35,201 nucleotides of DNA from Phycisphaerae bacterium (GCA_030426385.1 JAUHYI010000052.1:1-35201), one strand, 5' to 3'. Shown: positions 1-8,562, counted from the stretch's first letter. Made by a program: numbers and translations. The notes: a model not told the origin generated them from the letters alone.

Positions 1-412
1 CGATCGCGTAGCCACGTTGGGCGTCGGGATCTTTACTCGCACCGCTGACCGGCAACGACTTGCCATCGAATGCCAACCATGACGCAGATGCAAATGTAGA
101 TGCAGATGCAGACGTAGACGTAGACTAACCGCCACGCGTGAGTCGATCGTGAACGCGTTGCAACAACTGCTGTACGCGATCGGTCTTGACCCGACGCGTG
201 AACTGACTGACCGATGGCAACCGACGCGGCCGCATCGGCCCGTGATAATGTTCGCGACAACACGCCCAGCACAACGGCCGATCGTGCGCGACGGCCCAGA
301 GCAGAAGTTTGACGATCAGTGCGTCAGAGAATTGAGCCCGCGGCAAACGCCCAAGCCGACGCGCTTCGCTGTGAATCGCTTGACGTATGATGATCCAACG
401 TGACCGGTCCAT
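1..412 (-). pseudogene. DDE-type transposase, interrupted by an in-frame amber codon and cut by the window edge
   Basis: On the minus strand a start at 412 is preceded by AAGGAG about 8 nt upstream. The reading frame runs 95 codons (MDRSRW..., with FSDALIVKLLLWAVAHDRPLC), then meets TAG at 125-127. The same frame continues without a shift through a Ser/Ala/Thr-rich stretch into WLAFDGKSLPVSGASKDPDA at the window edge. That DGK-LPV-G-SKD-DA run is typical of the start of the DDE catalytic part of IS4/IS5-like transposases. One amber codon therefore splits an otherwise open transposase. The rest of the element, including its far terminal repeat, lies outside the window. The gene is probably inactive unless the stop is suppressed; the family assignment comes from motif style only. 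Confidence 0.7.
83..124. repeat. Degenerate hexamer tandem repeat inside the transposase
   Basis: Seven hexamers of the TCTRCR type (minus strand: TCTACG, TCTACG, TCTGCA, TCTGCA, TCTACA, TTTGCA, TCTGCG) follow directly after the amber codon. They encode an STSTSASASTFASAS-like linker. The tract stays in frame with both halves of the transposase, so it does not itself break the frame. Confidence 0.75.
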
Positions 413-518
413 AAGCGTCTCCTTTCTTGGCAGCAACCAGAAAGCGACAAGTATGGCCCCGTTTTAACTTTAGCGCAAATCTGACGATGCTGGGTGCGCA
501 ATCGTGTGAAGTGCAAGG

Positions 519-956
519 ATGCAAATTATGCCACAAGGATTATTAGATTCAGAAACCAAACAGCTACTCGGCGAAGTGAAAGCCGCGCTGGCCGATCAAT
601 CCAAACTCAATGCAGCAGTGCAACAGCTTGAATCGCAAATGCTTGGCTTGCCGAAAACCATCGAGAATCGAATCAAAGCGATCAAGAGCGTGGCGTTTGA
701 TCCACGCAACGGACGCTATCGCGGTTTGTTCGGCAGCGAGGATCAGGCCCGGTCGTTCGGCTTGTTTGTGATGGCCAAAGCGGCGAGCATGACCTGGGCA
801 GCTGATGCGATCAAGAGTGAATTCCCCGATACGGCCAAGGCGTTCACGTCGACTAACGCGGGAAATTTAATCCCTGAGGAGTTTAAAGGCAATATCGTTT
901 CCATGATTGAGTCGTATGGCGTGTTCGAGCGAAGCTTGGCGAAAAGCCTATTATGA
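519..956 (+). pseudogene. Truncated HK97-type phage major capsid protein (N-terminal part)
   Basis: The 145-residue product begins with a coiled-coil-like region (LGEVKAALADQSKLNAAVQQ). It then has a segment ending GNLIPEEFKGNIVSMIESYG, which resembles the 'GG-LVPEEF...I..LIE-YGVFRR' start of the HK97 capsid fold. The match ends right after this (VFERSLAKSLL, stop). The remaining ~250 residues of a normal capsid protein are absent in every frame downstream. I read it as a prophage remnant whose 3' part was lost when the neighbouring nuclease gene arrived. Start is at 519, with an alternative ATG at 528; the ribosome binding site is poor. It is probably not functional, although a short expressed protein cannot be excluded. 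Confidence 0.6.
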
Positions 957-1016
957 ATGATATTTGTGCCTCTTCCGGCACGGTCATTGTAAACCTCGTT
1001 TTGTTGAGAACACGCT

Positions 1017-2945
1017 ATGGCTCCACTGATTCGCGAATGGGAATTGCCAGAGACCGTTCATGCAAATTATTCTGTCGAGCGGCAAAACTTGCCGGGGATT
1101 CCAGAATTCAGTGACAAACGTATTCCCTTGCTTTCTTCATTAAACGTCTTTGTCGGGCCGACCAATTCCGGTAAAAGCAGGTTGTTGCGATCTTGGTTTG
1201 CAAAAGAGCAACCGAACTGCATTCCAGGTTTTGGTGCGATGGGGGACTTATATGAAAGCCAGATTCAGTTGCGAGATTTTTTTGAAGATGGGGACGATCC
1301 ATCTGTTTCTTGGTTGATAATGCTAAAGGATATACCTTGTATTCTTTTTGACAGTTTTCCATGTGATTATCCGGGTTGGAGTGTATATAGGGTAAAAACG
1401 CAGGATCGGCCGCTTGGTTTGCGTAACAGTGAATTCAAGACTAAACGCGGGAAGAAACTTAATAAACTTACAGGAAGGTATCGGAAAAATATTCACAAAT
1501 TAACCGATGCAATTGCAGACAAATCAGAAAATTGGCCACGATTAGCCTATATCCCCATATTAAGATCGCTGCGAATCCTGGATACGGTAGACCATTTGGG
1601 GGTTCGAACACACAAGGATTACTTTAGCGTTGGCAGATCGGATGAAATCTTTGGTGCTGATCGGGCTAAAGATATCGAATCACACTTAAAGCGTCAGATA
1701 ATTACCGGCCAGGATTATTACGCGCTGGTGAGATCACATCTGCTTGGTCAGTTGGCGGATCGACGACGGATTGCGGAGTATGAGAAGTTTTTGGGCGAGC
1801 GGTTTTTTAATAGTAAGCCGATTGCCCTGATCCCCTTTGAGGATAATGCGGGGAATCAAGATGCGTTACATATCAAAATTGGCGATGCTCGGGAAAGGCC
1901 GATCCATGAGGTCGGCGATGGTATTTCTCAGATCGTGCTTTTGACACTTCCGATGTTTCTGTTGGGCGATAAACCCACGATATTTGTGATCGAAGAACCA
2001 GAGATGCATTTGCATATGGGGTTACAGCGATTGCTTGTGGAGTTCATACTCGATGGGCCTCACCATGAGAACCGACAGGTCTTCGTCACGACGCACAGTC
2101 AACAATTCCTTGACATGACGCTTGAAACGTCAGATATCAGCGTCTACCGCCTGACGTCTGAGTTGCCTGAGTTGAAAGACGACGTGATTGAGACGGATCC
2201 CAATTTTACGATTAAGTTAGTCAGCGATGACCGTCGGCCGTTGTTGAGAGAGTTGGGGATACACAACTCATCTGTTTTGCTGGCGAACTGTACCATCTGG
2301 GTGGAAGGCATTACGGACCGGCTTTATATTCGCCATTTTTTGAAACTGTACCTAGAAACATTAAGCCCCGATCAGGCGCGATATCTTGAAGATATTCATT
2401 TTTCGTTCGTGGAATACGGCGGAGCCAACATGGTGCATTGGTCCATCGCTGCCGATGATGATGAGGAAGCGATTAATGTGGCTTACCTTTGCTCGTCAGG
2501 ATTTCTGATTTGTGATAGTGATGGTGCCGCATGGAAAGATGATCGAGCACAAAGATTGCAGACAAAACTTGGCGATCGCTTTCTGAGGTTGCCAGTGCGG
2601 GAAATTGAAAACCTGCTCAGCGAAAAAACTATTTTGGATGTGGTGCGCGATTATGAAGAACGCGAGGACCGTGAGGAAATTGAGCCCTGTGGAGAATTTG
2701 GCCAAGAACTAATCGATGCACCAATCGGCGAATACATTGAAGCAGTATTTTTTGATGATGACAACCCCTCTTGTCGTAAAAGCAAATCAGGCCATCCATA
2801 CATGGCGGAATCAGGCACAATCAAAGATAAGGATGGTTTTTGTCGAAAAGCGATTCGTCATTTGAAGGCTTACGACGAGCTTACTCCTCATGCCCAAGAC
2901 GTCGTCAAGAAAATTTATGAATTCATACATTCGCATCAGCAGTAA
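1017..2945 (+). CDS. OLD-family ATP-dependent nuclease (AAA ATPase plus TOPRIM), probable phage defence
   Basis: The 642-residue protein has an ABC/SMC-type ATPase half: Walker A GPTNSGKS (residues 47-54), signature-like VGDGISQI (about 299-306), Walker B IFVIEEPE (322-329) and an H-loop TTHS (358-361). A TOPRIM half follows: IWVEGITDRLYI (about 427-438, acidic Glu430), CDSDG (499-503) and the LPVREIENLL motif (about 525-534) seen in OLD-like nucleases. OLD proteins are ATP-regulated DNA nucleases, many of them anti-phage. No GajB-like helicase follows, so it is not a complete Gabija pair. The DNA is visibly more AT-rich than recA next door, and the gene sits against a capsid fragment, both signs of horizontal transfer. 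The start has only a weak ribosome site. Confidence 0.85.
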   Translation: MAPLIREWELPETVHANYSVERQNLPGIPEFSDKRIPLLSSLNVFVGPTNSGKSRLLRSWFAKEQPNCIPGFGAMGDLYESQIQLRDFFEDGDDPSVSWLIMLKDIPCILFDSFPCDYPGWSVYRVKTQDRPLGLRNSEFKTKRGKKLNKLTGRYRKNIHKLTDAIADKSENWPRLAYIPILRSLRILDTVDHLGVRTHKDYFSVGRSDEIFGADRAKDIESHLKRQIITGQDYYALVRSHLLGQLADRRRIAEYEKFLGERFFNSKPIALIPFEDNAGNQDALHIKIGDARERPIHEVGDGISQIVLLTLPMFLLGDKPTIFVIEEPEMHLHMGLQRLLVEFILDGPHHENRQVFVTTHSQQFLDMTLETSDISVYRLTSELPELKDDVIETDPNFTIKLVSDDRRPLLRELGIHNSSVLLANCTIWVEGITDRLYIRHFLKLYLETLSPDQARYLEDIHFSFVEYGGANMVHWSIAADDDEEAINVAYLCSSGFLICDSDGAAWKDDRAQRLQTKLGDRFLRLPVREIENLLSEKTILDVVRDYEEREDREEIEPCGEFGQELIDAPIGEYIEAVFFDDDNPSCRKSKSGHPYMAESGTIKDKDGFCRKAIRHLKAYDELTPHAQDVVKKIYEFIHSHQQ

Positions 2946-3056
2946 ACATAGCCGGCCTGGAGCCTGAAGTTTCTGTCGTTATCGATCGCCCCACCTATGG
3001 TTATGACGACATTTGGCCCCCACTCGCCATACCAAACAAAAATTTTACAAAACCCC

Positions 3057-3084
3057 TTGACAGATGCCGAACATAGTGTATCCT
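3057..3084 (+). promoter_or_regulatory. Sigma-70-type promoter of recA
   Basis: TTGACA at 3057-3062 and TATCCT at 3079-3084 are separated by 16 bp. They lie about 40 bp before the GAGGAG ribosome site and ATG at 3124. No convincing LexA operator overlaps it; only a CGAAC half-site is visible at about 3069. Confidence 0.6.
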
Positions 3085-3123
3085 AACACCTATCAAACAT
3101 TGACGACCTCGAGGAGCTTCGTT

Positions 3124-4350
3124 ATGGTCAGTAGTGCCGTCGAATCACTTGCCCTTGCGACACCCGTCAGCCCCGCGAAAGCGAAAACCAACGGACGCAA
3201 CGGCCGAAAATCATCGTCTTCTAAATCTGGAGCCACCATGGCCCGACGCAGCAATTCATCTACCGCTATTTCCAACGCCCCGATCGATACTTCCGAAAAA
3301 GGACGAGCTCTCGCTCTCGATCGTGCCCTGTCGCAAATCGAAAAAAGCTATGGCAAAGGCTCGATCATGCGGCTCGACGATGACCCGAGCCATGTGGTCC
3401 CCGGCATTTCCACCGGATCGATCAGCCTCGACCTGGCCCTGGGCGGACGCGGCATGCCACGCGGTCGTGTCGTTGAAGTATTCGGCCCGGAATCCTCGGG
3501 TAAAACCACCCTCACCCTCCACGTGATTGCCAGTGCTCAGAAGACTGGCGGCGTCGCGGCGTTTATCGATGCTGAACATGCACTCGACCCGTCATGGGCA
3601 CGCAGACTCGGTGTCAACCTCGAAGACTTGCTGGTCAGTCAGCCCGACACCGGCGAACAGGCGTTGGAAATTTGCGAATTGCTCGTGCGTTCCAACGCGG
3701 TCGATCTGGTGGTCGTTGACTCGGTGGCGGCTTTGATCCCGCGTGCGGAAATCGAAGGCGAAATGGGCGATTCCCACGTCGGTCTGCAAGCTCGCTTGAT
3801 GAGTCAGGCCATGCGTAAGCTCACCGCCGCGATCAGCCGATCCAAATGTACCGTCATCTTCATCAACCAGATCCGTGAAAAGATCGGCGTCATGTTCGGC
3901 AATCCGGAAACCACGCCCGGCGGTCGTGCCCTTAAATTTTATTCATCCGTTCGCGTCGATATTCGTCGCACCGGCTCTATTAAGGAAGGCGACGTCGCGG
4001 TGGGCAACCGCGTTCGGGCTCGTGTCGTCAAAAACAAAATGGCTCCGCCTTTCCGTCAGGCAGAGTTCGACATCATGTTCGACGAAGGCATTAGTGCCAC
4101 CGGCGACCTGCTCGATCTGGCTGTCGAGTGCGACGTGGTCAACAAGAGCGGGGCATGGTTCAACTTCGGCGATGTCCGTCTGGGCCAGGGTCGGGAGAAC
4201 GTCAAGAAATTCCTCAAGGAAAACACTGACCTGTTCCTCGAAATCCACGGCAAAGTTCTCGAATCCAAAGGCATTGGCGTCGACGCCAACCTCGACGACC
4301 TCGACATCACCGCAGAAGTCGATGACGACGACGAAGCAGAAAAATCATAA
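3124..4350 (+). CDS. recA: Recombinase RecA with a long N-terminal extension
   Basis: RecA forms filaments on single-stranded DNA, drives strand exchange and activates LexA-type self-cleavage. Visible landmarks are Walker A GPESSGKT (residues 121-128 from this start), [14 protein letters not shown] (Walker B), loop L1 around [16 protein letters not shown], loop L2 [20 protein letters not shown], and an acidic C-terminal tail. ATG 3124 is chosen because GAGGAG lies 7 nt upstream. It gives 408 residues, with about 55 extra N-terminal residues rich in Ser, Ala, Lys and Arg before the conserved [21 protein letters not shown] second ATG at 3238, also with a good ribosome site (TGGAG), would give 370 residues, closer to the usual ~350. 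The frame is open further upstream to 3064, but that lies inside the promoter. The function is certain; the start is not. Confidence 0.97.
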   Translation: MVSSAVESLALATPVSPAKAKTNGRNGRKSSSSKSGATMARRSNSSTAISNAPIDTSEKGRALALDRALSQIEKSYGKGSIMRLDDDPSHVVPGISTGSISLDLALGGRGMPRGRVVEVFGPESSGKTTLTLHVIASAQKTGGVAAFIDAEHALDPSWARRLGVNLEDLLVSQPDTGEQALEICELLVRSNAVDLVVVDSVAALIPRAEIEGEMGDSHVGLQARLMSQAMRKLTAAISRSKCTVIFINQIREKIGVMFGNPETTPGGRALKFYSSVRVDIRRTGSIKEGDVAVGNRVRARVVKNKMAPPFRQAEFDIMFDEGISATGDLLDLAVECDVVNKSGAWFNFGDVRLGQGRENVKKFLKENTDLFLEIHGKVLESKGIGVDANLDDLDITAEVDDDDEAEKS

Positions 4351-4443
4351 GCCCACGGGGGGGAGGAATAGAAATATGGGCAGAGGATTAGCCATAGAAT
4401 CGCAGCGATAAGACAAGGGGCAGCGAGAACAATAGGGTCGTGC

Positions 4444-4887
4444 GACGGTGAGAAAACAACGGGAGCTTTTGTCCACAGATTTCACCGATTTCACAGATGG
4501 CGCTGATTGTTAGAAAAAGATTGGTTGTTGCGTAGGTGACATGATTGAAGGCTTGGATCCATACCACGATAACCCGTTCGAACGTGAGACTTTTTTACGT
4601 TCAAATGCTGAGTCCTAATGTGCGGTCGTATCGTTGTTTTTGTGGGATGCGTTAGATTTGGCGCTCTATCGAATCGGTTGGCGCATTCTTAATCCAATCG
4701 TAGCGATTTGCGTTATTTCAATACAGATGTCTTTCTGGTTTGAACTGGTTCAAAACGGAACGCTGTGCGTCGCCCGCTAAACATCGAGTCGCTGCGTTTG
4801 GAATATGAACGCGATAGAACGGGTTAATAAAAAATTGTGCCATCGGTGAAATCTGTGGACAAAAGCTCCCGTTGTTTTCTCGCCGTC
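4444..4887. mobile_element. MITE-like segment bounded by 46 bp inverted repeats
   Basis: The arms 4444-4489 and 4842-4887 are inverted copies of each other with one mismatch in 46 bp. The 352 bp between them has no gene. It holds a second inverted pair (AACCCGTTC 4571-4579, GAACGGGTT 4817-4825) and a palindrome TTTGAAC-TG-GTTCAAA at 4739-4754. The left arm contains a CCACAGATTTCACCGATTTC phrase typical of dispersed repeats. No target duplication is obvious. It may be a non-autonomous transposable element or a pair of repeats left by recombination. Confidence 0.55.
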
Positions 4888-4889
4888 TC

Positions 4890-5001
4890 ATACCCATCCC
4901 ATTAAAAACTCGCGCGGCCTCAATTTTCCCTTTACACAAACTCCCGGTATTCACCGGGAGCTAATAAAAATCTACGCGCGAGTATTTATCGTAATCCGTA
5001 T
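4890..5001 (+). repeat. 112 bp interspersed element A, copy 1
   Basis: This is one of three near-identical 112 bp copies (others at 17172-17283, inverted, and 30215-30326). Both ends carry imperfect inverted repeats reading ATAC...ACTCGCGCG inward. The centre is a perfect hairpin CTCCCGGT-ATTC-ACCGGGAG (4941-4960). It starts two bases after the right arm of the neighbouring inverted-repeat segment. Confidence 0.85.
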
Positions 5002-5119
5002 CACTGCCTCGTTGTTCTTTTTCTTTCTTGTCTTTTTCCCTTGTCTTTTGCCCTTGTCTTTTCCCCGCCTTTTTTTCTGTGTCTCTGTGGTTAAAAACTT
5101 ATTTCTCACAGTTCACCGT

Positions 5120-5611
5120 TCACCGTTTGTTGCTCAGGAGTTTGGCCAGGGCGAGTCGGCCGGCGATGCGGGTGGTGGTCCAGACGGCTTTGCGAACGAA
5201 CGAGAATTTAGCCATCGCGGCGGTGGTGGCGACGGTGGCGCCCAGACAAATCAGCGGATGATTGCGGACCGTGTCGCGGGCTTGTTCAACCCAATCGGCC
5301 AGGCTGTCGTCGAGGTCATGGTTCGGATCATGATTGGGGGCATGGCCGGTTTGATGATCAACCCCCATGTCAATCGGATATTGCTGGCGGCTGTGGTTTG
5401 CGTGAACGCGGTTGTCTGAATGGTGGCTCAAACGGTGGGGCTGTGCGTTTAGCGTTTGGCGCGGCGTGGGCGGCGTGGGGGGCGTGCGCGACGCGCGTGA
5501 TTGCGTGGGAGCGGATGGGGCGGAGGAAGTGGGGTTGTCATAGATCGCGCGCTTGGCATCGGCCAAGGCGTCAGCGGGGTGGCGACGGGATGTGTGAGGT
5601 TGGCGGGTCAT
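5120..5611 (-). CDS. Small membrane-associated protein with YqjD/ElaB-like C-terminus
   Basis: From ATG 5611 the product has 163 residues. The N-terminal two thirds are low-complexity (Pro, Thr, Ser, His, Asn, Asp). The C-terminal third (DDSLADWVEQARDTVRNHPL, then ICLGATVATTAAMAKF) resembles the 'D-x-VR-x-NP' region and short membrane helix of YqjD/ElaB/DUF883 proteins. The frame is open to 5686, but the extra part would read through a TATTCGG microsatellite, so the later start is preferred; neither has a good ribosome site. It is third in line after the YqjD- and YqjE-like genes on the same strand. A role in stress-time membrane association of ribosomes would be by analogy with E. coli only. 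Confidence 0.6.
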   Translation of the reverse strand: MTRQPHTSRRHPADALADAKRAIYDNPTSSAPSAPTQSRASRTPPTPPTPRQTLNAQPHRLSHHSDNRVHANHSRQQYPIDMGVDHQTGHAPNHDPNHDLDDSLADWVEQARDTVRNHPLICLGATVATTAAMAKFSFVRKAVWTTTRIAGRLALAKLLSNKR

Positions 5612-5647
5612 GGCAAGGTGATTGGTGGTAAGTGGTGAAAGCGTATG

Positions 5648-5681
5648 ATTCGGTATTCGGTATTCGGTATTCGGTATTTGG
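5648..5681. repeat. TATTCGG heptamer tandem repeat
   Basis: About four and a half copies of TATTCGG lie just upstream of the minus-strand gene starting at 5611. Because the unit is 7 bp, copy changes would alter spacing or frame in anything reading through it. Confidence 0.75.
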
Positions 5682-5766
5682 CTCACGTGGTGCGATGGCG
5701 ACGCAGATGAAACATGCAGGCAAAAGATGACACGAAAGAAACGCGGAGAAAATTTAGGGATTCGGT

Positions 5767-5825
5767 AGCGGGGGTAAGTGTGTGGGGGAATGGGGGAGTG
5801 GTGGTGGGGGTGGGGTGGGGGGGGT
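5767..5825 (+). repeat. G-rich interspersed motif, intergenic copy
   Basis: The plus strand reads GCGGGGGTAAGTGTGTGGGG and continues with G-runs to the TTATAG that ends the minus-strand holin-like gene. It fits the GCRGGGGGAAAANGTGGGG consensus seen across this window. Its four or more G-runs make it a potential G-quadruplex. Confidence 0.7.
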
Positions 5826-6106
5826 TATAGGGATTCGTGCCGTTGCGCGATGAGTGCGGCGGCGCACGAGCAGGCCAACAGGAGTACGCCGACCAATGCC
5901 CAGGCGATGCCGATGGTAGTTAGTGTTGCCAATGCGGTGTACAGACCCACAGCCAATGCGATCACCGCACCGAGAACGAGCACTGATGCCAGGCTGTAGA
6001 GCAGTGTGATTTTCAGCATGCGGATCACTTCGTGGCGAGCCACGCGACCCTCAGCCTCAATCAATTCGGCAGTGCGGACGACGAGTTTGCTTAGCGAGCG
6101 GATCAC
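5825..6106 (-). CDS. YqjE-like / phage-holin superfamily III membrane protein
   Basis: GTG at 6106 is chosen because AAAGGA lies about 7 nt upstream; it gives 93 residues. An amphipathic N-terminal helix (SLSKLVVRTAELIEAEGRVA) is followed by two membrane helices (about residues 32-56, LLYSLASVLVLGAVIALAVG, and 60-86, TIGIAWALVGVLLLACSCAA). This architecture is that of YqjE and related holin-like proteins. In E. coli yqjE lies next to yqjD, matching the arrangement here. The frame is open to 6172, but that part lacks a ribosome site. Confidence 0.75.
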   Translation of the reverse strand: MIRSLSKLVVRTAELIEAEGRVARHEVIRMLKITLLYSLASVLVLGAVIALAVGLYTALATLTTIGIAWALVGVLLLACSCAAALIAQRHESL

Positions 6107-6494
6107 GACATTTCCTTTCGAGACGATGTTTGTTTGAAGCGGTTTTGCGGGGCGTTTCTTGAACGAATACAACGAGTGTCATAGCAAAATGATGACGGCA
6201 TTACTACATGAATGGTTGGGGAAACCGCGTTATGCGGTGGCCGTCTTGCATCAGGCGTTTGGGCGGTGGGTAGGGCGGACGTCGTGGTCCGCCCTACGGC
6301 CTTGGGGTTTGTTTGCCATGCGTGATGGTTGTGCGAAGGTAGGCCGATCGGTTTGATGGTTGGCTACGCTTCGCCCAACTTGCATCCGTGCATACACATG
6401 AGTCGTCTATGAGTCTTTGAGTCTGTGAGGTCATGATGCTATGAGTGACGTCACATCATCCATGCGAGGAATGGCGATGGTGGTTGTTGCCCAA
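6107..6494. other. Intergenic stretch with an 11 bp perfect hairpin
   Basis: No gene is supported. The clearest structure is GTAGGGCGGAC (6270-6280) paired with GTCCGCCCTAC (6287-6297) across a 6 nt loop, a common type of dispersed bacterial hairpin. It lacks a T-run, so it is not an obvious intrinsic terminator. A short series of ATGAGT/GAGTC direct repeats follows at about 6398-6445. Confidence 0.65.
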
Positions 6495-6776
6495 TCACTT
6501 TCGGCCCAACAACACGCCTGCGACGATGCCCACACCCGCTGCGACCAACGTGGAGGTCAGCGGATTTTTTTGCACATAATCACGCGTGCTTTTTACGTGT
6601 TGATCGAGCTGTTCTGCGGCCTGATCTTTGACATGGCTTGCCACTTCACGGCCTTGTTGCAACGCGCCAGTGGTGACGTTGTGAATGTCCTGCTTCACGG
6701 CCATCAGATCTTCTTTGAGCGATTTGAGTTCGCTGGCCATATCGGCTTCATGATTCGTGTCGGTTGATTTTGACAT
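6495..6776 (-). CDS. YqjD/ElaB-like (DUF883) membrane-anchored protein
   Basis: The 93-residue product starts at an ATG with AAGGAG about 8 nt upstream. It has a coiled-coil-like body (ELKSLKEDLMAVKQDIHNVT and following), the signature region RDYVQKNPLTSTLVAAG and a single C-terminal glycine-rich membrane helix (about residues 72-91) ending in GRK. This matches YqjD/ElaB/YgaM proteins, which in E. coli sit in the inner membrane by the C-terminal helix and bind ribosomes in stationary phase. It leads the minus-strand trio 6776-5120. Confidence 0.8.
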   Translation of the reverse strand: MSKSTDTNHEADMASELKSLKEDLMAVKQDIHNVTTGALQQGREVASHVKDQAAEQLDQHVKSTRDYVQKNPLTSTLVAAGVGIVAGVLLGRK

Positions 6777-7440
6777 GATAAATCTCCTTGTATGTTTAAT
6801 GTCTGGCTGCTTGCGTGACCTACGTGTCGTGCAAGGCGGCCTGGACAGGGTTGGTCGCGGCGATGGGTTTGCATCACTCGCGTTGATGTCATGGCACTAT
6901 CATCGGCATTGCAGATGAAGCCTTGCTAAATCTGACATGAAGGATATTTCATGTGCGGGGCGTGTCATAAAACGCGGTGTTTTTTGCGGAAAAAGCGAAG
7001 GTCTTTGTCGTTGTGCGGCACTGCGCATCATTGAGTGTCGTGATGCGTGAATGTTTTGAGCGTGATGTGAATGGGAAGTGTTGTGTTGCTTATGGAGGCG
7101 GCATTACGTGGGCGATGTGAATAATTTTGGCAATACGTGTGATGCGTGCATTGGAAATTGCAGTGATGGATAAGCTGCCTCATATGCCTTTCATCCAGGA
7201 ACTCACACGTTAGCCGCCGACTTTATGGCGGCGTGAGGGCTTGTGTTTATTCAATGATTCGCACCGCTAAAAAAGCGGCGGCATAACGACGCGCGAGTTT
7301 TTATCGGGATGGGTATCAGTCGCTAGGGCGTGATCGTGATGTTTTCGGGGGCTAGGGTTTTAAGGTGTTTGAATAAAACGATTTGTACGGATGACGCGGG
7401 GCGGTTCTTGGGGAAATTGGCTTGTGAGCTGAAAAATTCC
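6777..7440. other. Divergent intergenic region, no gene seen
   Basis: This region separates the minus-strand YqjD-like gene from the plus-strand LacI gene. I find no coding sequence. It holds a GTTAGCCGCCG palindrome (7209-7233), a second small hairpin (CCGCTAAAAAAGCGG at about 7263-7277) and a half copy of element A (7290-7315). Confidence 0.6.
7209..7315. repeat. GTTAGCCGCCG palindrome plus half copy of element A
   Basis: GTTAGCCGCC-GACTTTAT-GGCGGCG (7209-7233) belongs to the family also seen at 20979-21055 and 35160-35185. CGCGCGAGTTTTTATCGGGA followed by TGGGTAT (7290-7315) matches one end of the 112 bp element but has no partner end, so it is a solo end. Confidence 0.65.
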
Positions 7441-7468
7441 TTGACAGGTGACGGGAAGGGGTTAGAAT
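7441..7468 (+). promoter_or_regulatory. Promoter of the LacI-type regulator and downstream genes
   Basis: TTGACA (7441-7446) and TAGAAT (7463-7468) with 16 bp spacing form a strong consensus-like promoter, 65 bp before the preferred start at 7534. Confidence 0.7.
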
Positions 7469-7477
7469 GACCCCGAC

Positions 7478-7503
7478 GTTTCACGTGTGCGTTTCACGTG
7501 TGC
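7478..7503 (+). promoter_or_regulatory. Candidate autoregulatory operator: 13 bp perfect tandem repeat
   Basis: GTTTCACGTGTGC occurs twice in direct succession (7478-7490, 7491-7503), each copy with a CACGTG palindrome. It sits just downstream of the -10 box and before the LacI-type gene, where a roadblock operator would be expected. LacI-family sites are commonly palindromes centred on CG. Binding is inferred from position only. Confidence 0.5.
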
Positions 7504-7533
7504 GTTGGGTTTTTACCCCCAAGAGGTGCGGTC

Positions 7534-8562
7534 TTGAGCGTTCGGATTATTGACATCGCGAAGAAGACGGATGTGTCGCATACAACCGTTTCACGGGTGT
7601 TGAATAACCGCAGCGTCGGTTTTGTTTCGCCCAAGACGCGTGGGCGGATCATGGCTGTGGCCCGGGAAATGGGCTATCGCCCCAACCGGATGGCACGGGC
7701 ATTGCGCGGGGCCAAAACCGAGACGATCGGGTTAGCGGTGCCCGGTTTCTTCAAACACATTGACCCGGTCGAGCTGGTTGCCCGCAAGGCAGGCTATCGC
7801 ATGCATATGACTGCTCATCATCGCAATCCGGATGACTTCCGTTGGATTCTCGATGATTTTCTGATGCACAATGTGGACGGGATTCTTGTGTACTCGGTGG
7901 TCGATGGCGTTGGGGACATTCTTCGAGATGTGGTTAAAGACAAGCCCGTCGTGCTTTGCGGTGAGGAGCCGATCGAAGGGTTTGATTGTTTTATTGATCA
8001 GCGCTATGAAGGGATGCGAACGGCAGTCCGCTACTTGGCCGGGTTGGGGCATGAGCGCATTGGGATTCTGGTGAACCATACGTTGCCTCAGATGCGCTGG
8101 CGGGTGTCGGGGTATCACGACGAGATGATGGCGTTGGGGCTGCCGGTCACCGACGCGTTAAAGATTGATATGCCCGATGACGTGCCCAGTGCTTCGCGGG
8201 GCTATGCGGGGCTAACGGCAGCGATGAAAACCTGGGCCTCGAATGATGATCGGCCTACGGCGATTGTGTGTACGAATGATGACGTTGCGGCCGGTGCGGT
8301 TGCGGCGGCGCGCGATGCGGGCATTCAAGTGCCACGAGAATTATCCGTGATGGGCATGATGAATCTGGATATTGCCGCGCACGCGCACGTGCCACTGACC
8401 ACCGTGGATTGGGATGTGCTGGACCTGGCCATGAAAGGCCTGCGTCGTTTGATTGATCGCATTCATAAGCCTGCCCTTAAGCCGAAGGTTCTATCGGAAC
8501 CGCCACGCATTGTGGAACGTGCATCAACCGCAGCCCCTGAATCAAGAAAGGGCACGACATGA
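7534..8562 (+). CDS. LacI-family transcriptional regulator
   Basis: TTG at 7534 is preferred (AAGAGGTG just upstream), giving 342 residues beginning [20 protein letters not shown], a classic LacI helix-turn-helix with the hinge [10 protein letters not shown] after it. The rest is a periplasmic-binding-protein-like sensor domain ([64 protein letters not shown]). Such proteins usually repress sugar-use genes until a sugar ligand binds. An upstream in-frame GTG at 7498 would put the coding region into the tandem operator, so it is less likely. Its stop overlaps the next start by ATGA, so regulator and prepilin-like protein are probably translated as a unit. Confidence 0.92.
   Translation: MSVRIIDIAKKTDVSHTTVSRVLNNRSVGFVSPKTRGRIMAVAREMGYRPNRMARALRGAKTETIGLAVPGFFKHIDPVELVARKAGYRMHMTAHHRNPDDFRWILDDFLMHNVDGILVYSVVDGVGDILRDVVKDKPVVLCGEEPIEGFDCFIDQRYEGMRTAVRYLAGLGHERIGILVNHTLPQMRWRVSGYHDEMMALGLPVTDALKIDMPDDVPSASRGYAGLTAAMKTWASNDDRPTAIVCTNDDVAAGAVAAARDAGIQVPRELSVMGMMNLDIAAHAHVPLTTVDWDVLDLAMKGLRRLIDRIHKPALKPKVLSEPPRIVERASTAAPESRKGTT

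Larger units (their letters stand above)
4351..5119. other. Gene-free stretch after recA, filled with repeats
   Basis: I see no credible coding sequence on either strand. The stretch holds an inverted-repeat-bounded segment (4444-4887) directly followed by a full copy of the 112 bp element (4890-5001). A T/C-rich tract follows to about 5090. No clear terminator follows recA itself. Confidence 0.6.

Noticed and set aside
1017..2945. Complete Gabija system
   Set aside because: No UvrD-like helicase follows; the next gene is recA.
3065..3084. Possible LexA (SOS) operator at the recA promoter
   Set aside because: Only a CGAAC half-site is present; the second half does not fit known LexA box types.
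4351..5119. Replication origin in the gene-free stretch after recA
   Set aside because: No cluster of DnaA-box-like sequences was seen; the stretch is explained by repeats.
5648..5681. CRISPR-like array
   Set aside because: Units are 7 bp tandem copies without spacers; no array with spaced repeats and no cas gene is seen anywhere in the window.
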